Source: JADLEX01 sp964586775 (GTDB lineage: Bacteria > Lernaellota > Lernaellaia > JACKCT01). From it: DNA of 64,000 nucleotides. Positions within the stretch are counted from its first letter, which is position 1; the number at the start of each line of letters is the position of its first letter. Location of the stretch: NCBI GenBank assembly GCA_964586775.1, contig CAZPJD010000184.1, positions 1 to 64,000 of the forward strand, in the 5' to 3' direction. Shown here one piece after another: positions 46,786 to 53,793 of the stretch. Position numbers and translations under genes: made by a program. The notes below the pieces were generated by a model. The model was given only the letters and a program-made list of their open reading frames with translations, did no database searches and was not told where the DNA came from.

Positions 46786-48105
46786 GTGTTCGAGTTCAAA
46801 CTGCCGGATCTGGGCGAGGGCGTGCACGAGGGCGAAGTGCTTCAGTGGTTCGTGAAGCCCGGCGACACGATTGCCGAGGATGCCCCGCTCATCGAGGTCG
46901 AGACCGACAAGGCGGCGGTGACGATCCCGTCGCCGCGCGGCGGACGCGTCGTGTCCATCCACGGCGAAGTCGGACAGGTCATTCACACGGGCGACGTGAT
47001 CTGCGTGATCGACACCGCCGGCGCGAAACCGTCCGCGAAAAAGTCCTCTGAGCCCGCGAAAGCCGCCGAGCCCACGAAACCGGTGGAAGCACCAACAGTC
47101 GCCGCCGCCGCGCCGGCTGCGGCCAAATCCGCCGCCATGCCCGCTTCCGAGCCCGGTCGCCCCGTGCCCGCCGCCCCCGCCACGCGCAAGCTCGCCCGCG
47201 AGCTGGGCGTCGATCTGCGTCTCGTGCCGTCTAGCGGCCCGGGGGGACGTGTGACGCCCGAAGACGTGCGCGCCTTTGCCTCGGGCGCTCCCGCCGCGCG
47301 ACCCGTCGCCGCGAGCGACGAGCCCGTGCCCGCGTTCGTCGAGGGCGCGGCGGCGGTGCCCTTTGTCGTCGTCGAACCGCTGCCCGATTTTTCGGTTTTT
47401 GGACCCGTCGAGAAAGAACAACTGCGTTCCGTCAGGCGCAAGATCGCCGTGCGCATGGCGACCTCGATGACCATCGTCCCCCACGTGGCGCACATCGACG
47501 ACGCCGACGTAACCGACCTCGAAGCAGCACGCCTGCGTCTGCGCGAGGCGGCGAAAGACAAACCCGAGGGACGCATCACCCTGCTGTCGTTCGTGGCGAA
47601 GGCGGTGGTGTCGGCCCTGCGCGCGTTCCCCGGCTTCAACGCGAGCCTCGACCCCGTGCGTCAGGAGATCGTCTACAAGCGCTACTACAACCTCGGCATC
47701 GCGTGCGATTCGCCCAAGGGCCTCGTGGTGCCGGTCGTGCGCGGCGCGGACGGCCTGAGCATCGCCCAAATCGCCGCGCAGATCGCCGATGTCGCCGCGC
47801 GCGCCCGAGCTGAAAAGCTGGCGGCGCAGGATTTTCAGGGCGGCACGTTCACGATCACCAACATCGGCCCCATCGGCGGCCGGCTCGCCACCCCCGTCAT
47901 CAACTACCCTGAGGTCGCGATCCTCGCGATGTTCCGCGTCGAGGAGCGGCCCGTGGTGCGCGATGGCCAGATCGTGATCCGCAAGATGCTGCCGCTCGTG
48001 CTCGGCTTCGACCACCGCGTGGTGGACGGCGCCGACGCCGCGCGCTTCGTCAACCACGTTATTGCGCGCGTGCAGGACCCGATCCGCCTGCTCGTCGAGG
48101 CGTGA
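46786..48105 (+). CDS. pdhC: Dihydrolipoamide acyltransferase (E2)
   Basis: A 439-residue E2. The single N-terminal lipoyl domain has ETDKAAV with the lipoylated Lys at residue 42. An Ala/Pro/Lys linker leads to an E3/E1-binding domain (about 125-165: ATRKLARELGVDLRLV, GRVTPEDVRAF), a second linker, and the catalytic domain (about 200-439), which ends with GFDHRVVDGADAARF holding the catalytic His and Asp. GTG 46786 follows GGAG by six bases; the frame continues open upstream only as noise. Whether the acyl group is acetyl or branched-chain is unclear. Confidence 0.92.
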   Translation: MFEFKLPDLGEGVHEGEVLQWFVKPGDTIAEDAPLIEVETDKAAVTIPSPRGGRVVSIHGEVGQVIHTGDVICVIDTAGAKPSAKKSSEPAKAAEPTKPVEAPTVAAAAPAAAKSAAMPASEPGRPVPAAPATRKLARELGVDLRLVPSSGPGGRVTPEDVRAFASGAPAARPVAASDEPVPAFVEGAAAVPFVVVEPLPDFSVFGPVEKEQLRSVRRKIAVRMATSMTIVPHVAHIDDADVTDLEAARLRLREAAKDKPEGRITLLSFVAKAVVSALRAFPGFNASLDPVRQEIVYKRYYNLGIACDSPKGLVVPVVRGADGLSIAQIAAQIADVAARARAEKLAAQDFQGGTFTITNIGPIGGRLATPVINYPEVAILAMFRVEERPVVRDGQIVIRKMLPLVLGFDHRVVDGADAARFVNHVIARVQDPIRLLVEA

Positions 48106-48184
48106 GCCGAGACGTGGCCGGAGGCGTGAGTCTGTCGGCGCACGAACGACGCTCCATTTTGCGGAAACCGAAAAAGCGCGCTGC

Positions 48185-48244
48185 TGTCATATGCCCGCGC
48201 GTCGTGTCATACGCCTGCGGGGCATGTCATGCGCCCGCGCGTCC
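48185..48244 (+). repeat. Three tandem 20-bp direct repeats (TGTCATRYGCCYGCG)
   Basis: TGTCAT recurs at 48185, 48205 and 48225, each followed by two variable bases and GCCYGCG. The exact 20-bp period (about two helical turns) places all copies on one face of the DNA, right upstream of a promoter-like sequence. That is how operator or activator sites are often arranged. Confidence 0.7.
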
Positions 48245-48274
48245 TTGACCGCCGCGGAAGGCGGATGATATGAC
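48245..48274 (+). promoter_or_regulatory. Putative promoter of the batD-moxR-DUF58 genes
   Basis: TTGACC (48245-48250) is followed after 18 bases by TATGAC. It abuts the last of three 20-bp repeats and lies about 35 bases before the BatD-like start. Confidence 0.4.
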
Positions 48275-48307
48275 GCGACACCCGTGGAATCCGAACGGAA
48301 AAAGCGC

Positions 48308-49390
48308 ATGAAGATCTGCTCGCGCGAAGCCTTCGCCGTGGCGCTCGTCGTCGCGACGATATTCGTCGTCGCCGCCCCGTCGGCGTTCGCGCAGGCGACG
48401 CCCGAGCCCGCTCCCGCCCCGTCCGATTCCCCCACACCCGCGCCCACGGTGTCGCCATCCAAGGCCGCCACGCAGGACGCCGCCAAGTCCACCGGCGCGG
48501 CCGCCCCGGCCCCCGCCGAGCCCGGCGGCGCGCCCCCCGCGCCCGGCCCCAAGCTCGACCCGCTCCCCGTCGTGGCCAACGGCAAGATCGATCGCCCGTC
48601 GTGCTCCGTCGGCCAGCGCGTCACCTACGAAATCGCCCTGTCGTGGATCTCCGCGCCGGGCCGCGTGGTGCAGGTCGCGCCCTTCGACGCGCCGCTGACC
48701 GCCGGGCTCGACGTCATCCAACAGCATCAACGCACCGCCAAGTCCGTCGTGGGCGACGAGATCCACGCCTCCATCACCACCTTCGTCGATTATCGCTGCG
48801 CCACCCCCGGCGACTTCAAGATCGGCCCCGTCAGCGTCGCGTACGACGACGGCAGCGGCCAGAACCTCTCCACCGTCGCCCCCGCGGTCGATGTGTCGAT
48901 CCGCCCCACGCTCCTGGGCTTCGTGCGCTCCAGCCCCTACACCAAATACGGATTCTTCGCGGCGGGGCTTGCCGCGTTTTGGATCGTCGTGACGATCGTG
49001 CGCCGCGCGCGCCGACGTCGCCGCGCCGCGCCCGAACCCGCCTTGCCCCAAACCGAGTTCGACGCGTCGTGGGATTCGCTCGAAGACGAGGCCCGCGAGC
49101 CGAGCGTCGAGTTCTACGAGCGGCTCGAAGGGCGCCTGTGGGCCGATCTCTTCGCGCCCGCCGATGTGCCCACCGGCAGCGCGGCGGTGCGTCTGGCGGA
49201 GCTTTCCGGCGCGGGCGCGCCCGCATCCGTACTCGATCTCGCGCGCGAGGCCCTCGCGTACTGCCAGCGCGGCCGTCAGCCCGAATCCGCCCTCGGCCAG
49301 GGCGATGCGATCGAGGCGCTTCGTCTGACGCGAGAGGCCGTGGAAGCCATGCGCGACGCGCGGGGACCCGTGAACGAGTCGAAACCATAG
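48308..49390 (+). CDS. BatD-like exported membrane protein
   Basis: A 360-residue protein. Signal sequence to about residue 28 (AFA-QATP), then a Pro/Ala/Ser-rich stretch (about 30-85), then an Ig-like domain opening with ANGKIDRPSCSVGQRVTYEIALSW, as in BatD/DUF4381-type proteins. One membrane helix (about 215-232) is followed by Arg-rich RRARRRRRAA and a cytoplasmic helical domain. It comes just ahead of moxR and a DUF58 gene, which usually go with batD. ATG 48308 has GGAAAAAG upstream; GTG 48284 is an alternative. Exact role of Bat proteins is unsettled (envelope stress or protein folding). Confidence 0.7.
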   Translation: MKICSREAFAVALVVATIFVVAAPSAFAQATPEPAPAPSDSPTPAPTVSPSKAATQDAAKSTGAAAPAPAEPGGAPPAPGPKLDPLPVVANGKIDRPSCSVGQRVTYEIALSWISAPGRVVQVAPFDAPLTAGLDVIQQHQRTAKSVVGDEIHASITTFVDYRCATPGDFKIGPVSVAYDDGSGQNLSTVAPAVDVSIRPTLLGFVRSSPYTKYGFFAAGLAAFWIVVTIVRRARRRRRAAPEPALPQTEFDASWDSLEDEAREPSVEFYERLEGRLWADLFAPADVPTGSAAVRLAELSGAGAPASVLDLAREALAYCQRGRQPESALGQGDAIEALRLTREAVEAMRDARGPVNESKP

Positions 49391-49415
49391 ACCCAATATC
49401 TTTCGAGGATTTGCG

Positions 49416-50411
49416 ATGCAACTGCCCGCGGACATTCAGGCTCTCACCGAGGACGTGAAACAGGCGTCCGCCGCCGTCGACCGCCTCACCGCCGAGGTCT
49501 CCAAGGTCATCGTCGGCCAGCGCTACATGGTCGAGCGCGTGCTGATCGGCATCCTGTGCGGCGAGCACATCCTGCTCGAAGGCGTGCCCGGCCTCGCCAA
49601 GACACTCGCGGTCAATACCTTCGCCCGCGCCATCAGCGGCTCGTTCGCGCGCGTGCAGTTCACGCCCGATCTGCTGCCCGCGGACCTCGTCGGCACGATG
49701 ATCTACGATCAGAAATCCGGCGACTTCAAAGCGAAAAAGGGCCCGCTCTTCGCCAACCTCGTCCTCGCCGACGAAATCAACCGCGCCCCCGCCAAGGTGC
49801 AGTCCGCGCTGCTCGAGGCCATGCAGGAGCATCAGGTCACCCTGGGCGACACCACCTACAAACTGCCCGAGCCCTTCCTCGTCTTCGCGACGCAAAACCC
49901 CATCGAGCAGCAGGGCACCTATCCGCTGCCCGAGGCGCAGGTCGACCGCTTCATGCTCAAGCTCAAAGTCGGCTATCCGACGCGCAACGAGGAACGCGAG
50001 ATCATCGCGCGCCACAGCGCCGGCCACGCCCCCGAGCCGACGCAGGTGACTTCGCCCGACGACATCCTGAAACTGCGCGAGCTGGTGCGTCGCATCTATG
50101 TGGACGAGCGCATCACGAGCTACATCCTCGACCTGATCTTCGCAACGCGCGACCCCAAGTCGATGGGCCTCGACAACCTGGAGCCGCTGATCCAGCTCGG
50201 CGCGAGCCCGCGCGCGAGCCTGTATCTGACCATCGCGGCGCGCGCCTTCGCGTTCCTCAATCATCGCGCCTTCGTCATCGCCGATGACGTGCACACCATC
50301 GCGCCCGACGTGCTGCGTCACCGCATCATCGGCACGTACGAGGCCGAGGCCGAGGGTCTGTCGAGTGACGACATCGTGGCGCGTGTGCTCGAAAAGGTGA
50401 AAAAGCCGTGA
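49416..50411 (+). CDS. MoxR-family AAA ATPase
   Basis: A 331-residue AAA+ ATPase of the MoxR type: Walker A GVPGLAKT near residue 54, Walker B LVLADEINRAP, sensor and VDRF motifs (FATQNPIEQQGTYPLPEAQ; VDRFMLKL), and a C-terminal lid with ASPRASLYL. MoxR ATPases act with DUF58/VWA partners as chaperones; both partner types are adjacent. It starts 25 bases after the BatD-like gene. Confidence 0.93.
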   Translation: MQLPADIQALTEDVKQASAAVDRLTAEVSKVIVGQRYMVERVLIGILCGEHILLEGVPGLAKTLAVNTFARAISGSFARVQFTPDLLPADLVGTMIYDQKSGDFKAKKGPLFANLVLADEINRAPAKVQSALLEAMQEHQVTLGDTTYKLPEPFLVFATQNPIEQQGTYPLPEAQVDRFMLKLKVGYPTRNEEREIIARHSAGHAPEPTQVTSPDDILKLRELVRRIYVDERITSYILDLIFATRDPKSMGLDNLEPLIQLGASPRASLYLTIAARAFAFLNHRAFVIADDVHTIAPDVLRHRIIGTYEAEAEGLSSDDIVARVLEKVKKP

Positions 50412-50472
50412 TGAGCAGGCGTAACCGGATGCAATTGTCCTCTCCGCATGCTGTCATCCTGATTTCCCAATC

Positions 50473-50543
50473 TGTCATCCTGAGCGTAGCGAAGGATCTG
50501 GTCGGAACACGCAACAAGACCCTTCGCTTCGCTCAGGGTGACA
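50473..50543. repeat. Dispersed palindromic repeat, type GTCATCCTGAGCG
   Basis: TGTCATCCTGAGCGTAGCGA is answered by TTCGCTTCGCTCAGGGTGACA, forming a long imperfect hairpin. This sequence type is familiar as an intergenic repeat in many unrelated bacterial genomes. Only one copy is in the window. Confidence 0.75.
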
Positions 50544-50553
50544 CTTCCCAATT

Positions 50554-50713
50554 TGTCATTCCGAGCGAGGCCGTGGTTCTTTCTGTCATTCCGAGCGAGG
50601 CCGTGATTCTTTCTGTCATTCCGAGCGAGGCCGTCAGGCCGAGTCGAGGAATCCCTTTCCCGCTCGACAACGTAAGGGATTCCTCCGCTCCGCTTCGCTC
50701 CGGTCGGAATGAC
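50554..50713. repeat. Three 30-bp direct repeats and a long hairpin, type GTCATTCCGAGCG
   Basis: TGTCATTCCGAGCGAGGCCG begins at 50554, 50584 and 50614 with an exact 30-bp period and almost identical filler, then the third copy pairs with GGTCGGAATGAC at 50702-50713 through AAGGGATTCCTC/GAGGAATCCCTT. It lies between moxR and the DUF58 gene with a stop codon on each side, so it would form RNA hairpins within the transcript. Confidence 0.8.
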
Positions 50714-50767
50714 GGCGCAAGAAGGCGCGACACTCGATTCGACAGTCTACCCTAAGGGTCAAGCCCA

Positions 50768-51652
50768 ATGCTGCCGCGCGAGCTGCTCAAAAAAATCCGG
50801 CGCATCGAGATCCTCACGCGCCGCCGCGTCGACGAGACCTTCGCGGGCCAATACCACTCGGTGTTCAAGGGCCGCGGCATGGAGTTCGCCGAGGTGCGCG
50901 AATACGCGATCGGCGACGACATCCGCGCCATCGACTGGAACGTCACCGCGCGCATGGGCCGGCCGTTTCTGAAGCTGTTCGAGGAAGAGCGCGAGCTGAC
51001 CGTCATGATCGTCGCCGATATCTCCGCATCGATGGACACGGGCAGCGGCGCGGAGACGAAACGCGAAACGGCGGCGACCCTCGCGGCGATTCTCGCTATG
51101 TCCGCGGTACGCAATCAGGACAAGGTGGGCGCGCTGCTCTTCGGCGGCGACGCGCATTCCTACGTGCCGCCGGGCAAGGGCCAGCGCCACGCGATCCGCA
51201 TCGTGCGCGACATCTTGTACGAACAGCCGAAAAAAACGGGGACCGATCTCGAGGCGGCGATGGCGCAGCTCGGCCGCCTGCAAAAAAAACGCGCGGTGGT
51301 TTTCGTCATCTCCGATCTGCTGGGAATCAGCGAGCCGGGCCGCGCGTTCCAGATCGCCGCTCGCCGCCACGATCTGGTGGTGCTGCACGTCGAGGACCCG
51401 CGCGAACGCACCCTCGCGGGTTCGGGCCTGATTCCGCTCACCGATCCCGAAACGGGAGCGATGACGTGGATCGATCTGCGCGACGCGCCCACGCGCGCGC
51501 GCTGGACCGAAACCGCCGCCGCCCGCGAAACCGCCCGCAGAAAGTCCCTCTTGCGCATCGGCGTGGATCGGGTTAAAATCGACGCTGGCTCCGATGTTTC
51601 AAAACCTTTGCTGCGCTTTTTCCGGGAAAGGGCGCTGAGGTTGGGAGCGTGA
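50768..51652 (+). CDS. DUF58-family protein (VWA-like, MoxR partner)
   Basis: A 294-residue DUF58 protein. The diagnostic block REYAIGDDIRAIDWNVTAR is at about 44-62, then a von Willebrand A-like fold with IVADISASMDTG as a MIDAS-type DxSxS site, and FVISDLLG near the middle. It is expected to work with the MoxR ATPase upstream. Separated from it by 356 bases of dispersed repeats, which is unusual for this gene pair. The membrane VWA genes (batA/batB) that normally follow are missing; an AT-rich insert starts right after it. Confidence 0.9.
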   Translation: MLPRELLKKIRRIEILTRRRVDETFAGQYHSVFKGRGMEFAEVREYAIGDDIRAIDWNVTARMGRPFLKLFEEERELTVMIVADISASMDTGSGAETKRETAATLAAILAMSAVRNQDKVGALLFGGDAHSYVPPGKGQRHAIRIVRDILYEQPKKTGTDLEAAMAQLGRLQKKRAVVFVISDLLGISEPGRAFQIAARRHDLVVLHVEDPRERTLAGSGLIPLTDPETGAMTWIDLRDAPTRARWTETAAARETARRKSLLRIGVDRVKIDAGSDVSKPLLRFFRERALRLGA

Positions 51653-51979
51653 GGGGAAAGAAAGAACTGCGGATGGAGTGGACGAGTTCTGAGATCTCGC
51701 GACAGGCAAATTTCAAGTGGTGCCGTCGAACAACCCTATCAGGCAGCCCACTTGACCGTCTGATTGGATTGGGTAGGCGCTACTGTGGCGAGATCAATGA
51801 GGCGTAGCGCTGGCACAGCCTGCGCGAGTGGGGCTATTACCGGGTCATGAATTAGGTGGGAGAATTTTGAGGTTATTTTGAGGACGCAATTTTTACCCCC
51901 AGCTAAAGCGCTAGGCGAGTTGCGTCTATCGTGGCGTGGAGCAGATGGGTATTTTTGACATCGATAGGCCGGAGGAAGC
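51653..51979. other. 327-base gene-free left flank of the AT-rich insert
   Basis: No gene I can support. GC content visibly falls toward the right. The strand complementary to 51739-51900 can be read as a protein-like C-terminus (PVIAPLAQAVPALRLIDLA), which might be a decayed gene end, but nothing confirms it. No terminal inverted repeats or target duplications were found. Confidence 0.5.
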
Positions 51980-53005
51980 ATGTCGCGGAAGATAAAGACG
52001 GCTAGGGATTGGGATAACGCTTCGATTGACGATTTCGTCAATGACACTGGAATTGTCTGGAAAAAACAGGATGCGAGCCGGTCAATGATCGACATTTGGC
52101 TTCGCGTTGTTCAACACGCAGCCGGATTTGGCGAACAAGTTCGTCGTCAAAGGTTAGACGAAGCGACGAAGCAGTTAGCAAGACTTGCAATATGGATGTT
52201 AACATTTGCATCAAAAGGACTGGAGAAAAATCGAAGCGGGGTAGATGGTTTAATAAAATTGACGAAACCAGTTTCAAGGTTACTGTGGATGAAATTCCCA
52301 AATTGCTGCCCTGCTTGTTTTACGCGAATGCATAGATCAAACCTTGTCGACGGTTTGAATGCAAAAAAACCTCGTTCTTGTCGATGTATATTAACATTAG
52401 AAGAAACGGAGAAACGAAACGAAGTATGGACGTCTAAACAAAAAGCTGAAACAAAAAAAATACGCAGACAGTGGGCTGAGGCACATTTCATAAATTGTGA
52501 TTACGGAAAAATAAGCATGATTGAGCTTGAATCGCGATTCGGGAACATTTTTCAGAGAAACATATTTTCTCAAAGTTTGGAATCTATGGCATTTCACCTG
52601 CTTGAAGAAGTGGGAGAAATGGCGGAATCGATAGTATCGCTCTATACTTACCAAGCTCAGAGGCCCAGTCAAACTAGCTGGCTCGAAAGAGTCTCGGAGT
52701 TGGAAGAGGAATTGGCCGATTGTTTTTCGTGGCTATTTGCAGTATCGCGAAAATTCCAAAATGTTTTTGAAGTGTTTGACAACTATTTGGAAAATAAAAC
52801 AACTGTTTCCAAAAATATGTTTATTGCAAATCATATCAGAGACCGACACAGGCATAACGCTAGTAAGCAGTTGTGTTGTTTCGACTGTCAAGCTGCTGAA
52901 TGTACATGTAAGATTAACATTATTCAGGATGATCTAGCGGCAAATCGCATTATGGCTGCGCCTAGACCGGCAGAAAAGGCAAAAAAAATCGCAAGATCCA
53001 CTTAA
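51980..53005 (+). CDS. MazG-like, cysteine-rich protein in an AT-rich insert
   Basis: A 341-residue protein in AT-rich, Lys/Asn/Ile-heavy coding sequence unlike its neighbours, with a strong GGAGGA site before ATG 51980. Residues about 200-262 resemble a MazG-type NTP pyrophosphohydrolase helix bundle: LLEEVGEMAESIV then ELEEELADCFSWLFAVS, giving EExxE and ExxD metal sites. Residues about 36-78 (VVQHAAGFGEQVRR, EATKQLARLAIWML) look like a degenerate second copy. Each is followed by a Cys cluster (CCPACF at 109-113 plus CRC at 134-136; CCFDCQAAECTC at 299-310) that could bind zinc. Cleavage of noncanonical or damaged nucleotides, perhaps in defence, is an inference. The call is moderate. Confidence 0.62.
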   Translation: MSRKIKTARDWDNASIDDFVNDTGIVWKKQDASRSMIDIWLRVVQHAAGFGEQVRRQRLDEATKQLARLAIWMLTFASKGLEKNRSGVDGLIKLTKPVSRLLWMKFPNCCPACFTRMHRSNLVDGLNAKKPRSCRCILTLEETEKRNEVWTSKQKAETKKIRRQWAEAHFINCDYGKISMIELESRFGNIFQRNIFSQSLESMAFHLLEEVGEMAESIVSLYTYQAQRPSQTSWLERVSELEEELADCFSWLFAVSRKFQNVFEVFDNYLENKTTVSKNMFIANHIRDRHRHNASKQLCCFDCQAAECTCKINIIQDDLAANRIMAAPRPAEKAKKIARST

Positions 53006-53125
53006 GGGCAATTCGAAAATATCGGTACGCCAAGTAACAATGATATGTACTTGAATGGGGCGATGAAGTTTAATCGCTTAGGCGGCATTTGATGTGTAAA
53101 CGCGGATTCGAAATAACATTGTTTC

Positions 53126-53198
53126 GCGGGTGTAGCTCAGTCGGTAGAGCACGAGCTTCCCAAGCTCGGGGTCGCGGGTTCGAGGCCCGTCGCCCGCT
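53126..53198 (+). tRNA. tRNA-Gly (anticodon CCC)
   Basis: A 73-base cloverleaf: acceptor GCGGGTG/CGCCCGC with discriminator T, D arm GCTC/GAGC, anticodon stem CGAGC/GCTCG with loop TTCCCAA (CCC at 53184-less: positions 53159-53161), T arm GCGGG-TTCGAGG-CCCGT. No encoded CCA. It lies 120 bases after the AT-rich gene; no duplicate of its 3' end is seen downstream, so it does not look like an occupied attachment site. Confidence 0.95.
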
Positions 53199-53243
53199 TT
53201 GAAGAGGGGACCCGCGTTGCGGGGCAAGGCAGGGTCTTTGGTT

Positions 53244-53349
53244 CCCTCACCTCGTCTCGCTTTGCTCGCCACCCCTCTCCCATCTGATGGGAGAGGGGCA
53301 GGGCCCGCCGCACCGAAGCGGCAATGGCCGCGAAGGCGGGGGGTGAGGG
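53244..53349. repeat. Composite palindromic repeat (CCCTCACC ... GGTGAGGG)
   Basis: An outer inverted pair CCCTCACC/GGTGAGGG encloses a perfect 12-bp hairpin CCCCTCTCCCAT-CTG-ATGGGAGAGGGG (53272-53298). This is a known style of dispersed repeat in many bacterial genomes, and here it separates tRNA-Gly from yacG. It may also stop readthrough from the tRNA. Confidence 0.7.
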
Positions 53350-53359
53350 CCGCACAGCC

Positions 53360-53611
53360 ATGTCCCCGGTCGAGAGCACGAAGATGCTGCGTTGCCCCAT
53401 CTGCGATAGGCCCACCCGTTTCGAAGACGAGCCGCTCGGCCCGTTCTGCTCCGAACGCTGCCGGTTGATCGACCTCGGCGAATGGGCGTCGGAGTCCTAC
53501 CGCGTCGAGACGAATCCCGAGTGGAGCGAGGACGAGGTGATTGCCGAAGTCCGCGCCCGGCGCGACGAAAAATCGGCAGGTCCTCTTGCCGACGAGCCGA
53601 AAAAAACCTGA
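53360..53611 (+). CDS. yacG: YacG-type zinc-finger DNA gyrase inhibitor
   Basis: An 83-residue YacG. The four zinc ligands are in CPICDRPTRF (Cys12, Cys15) and FCSERC (Cys30, Cys34), then RLIDLGEWASESYRV, the family signature. YacG binds GyrB and blocks DNA binding by gyrase in E. coli. Start is uncertain between ATG 53360 and ATG 53384; longer frames run into a palindromic repeat. Alone here; in other bacteria it often lies beside coaE. Confidence 0.88.
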   Translation: MSPVESTKMLRCPICDRPTRFEDEPLGPFCSERCRLIDLGEWASESYRVETNPEWSEDEVIAEVRARRDEKSAGPLADEPKKT

Positions 53612-53696
53612 CCGCCATCAGCGTTGTCCCCGTTGCATTTTGGCGGGTCCGCCGCTAAAAATTGCTCATCGGTCGCGCTGGGGATTTAACCGTTAT

Positions 53697-53714
53697 TTCA
53701 CGCGAATCCGTGAA
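53697..53714. promoter_or_regulatory. Palindrome TTCACG-N6-CGTGAA before the CCR gene
   Basis: A perfect 6-bp inverted repeat with a 6-base centre, 80 bases ahead of the CCR-CBS start, in a TetR/GntR-operator-like layout. TTGCTC (53662) and TTTAAC lie just upstream with 17-base spacing, so the palindrome would overlap the start of transcription. Confidence 0.4.
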
Positions 53715-53793
53715 TCGGGCGCCGCTCGCGACGCGCGAAATCGCGCGTGCGCCGGAGCCGGACGAACGGGCGTGTCGCCAAGGGGGAAGACGC

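Noticed and set aside
50554..50643. 30-bp period repeats as a CRISPR array
   Set aside because: The filler between repeats is nearly identical, so there are no distinct spacers, and no cas genes are present.
51739..52095. 118-residue minus-strand frame at the edge of the AT-rich insert
   Set aside because: It overlaps the start of the MazG-like gene and has no recognisable family; a short protein-like end is not enough to call a pseudogene.
53126..53198. tRNA-Gly as an integration site for the AT-rich insert
   Set aside because: The insert lies at the tRNA's 5' side, there is no integrase gene, and no direct repeat of the tRNA 3' end was found.
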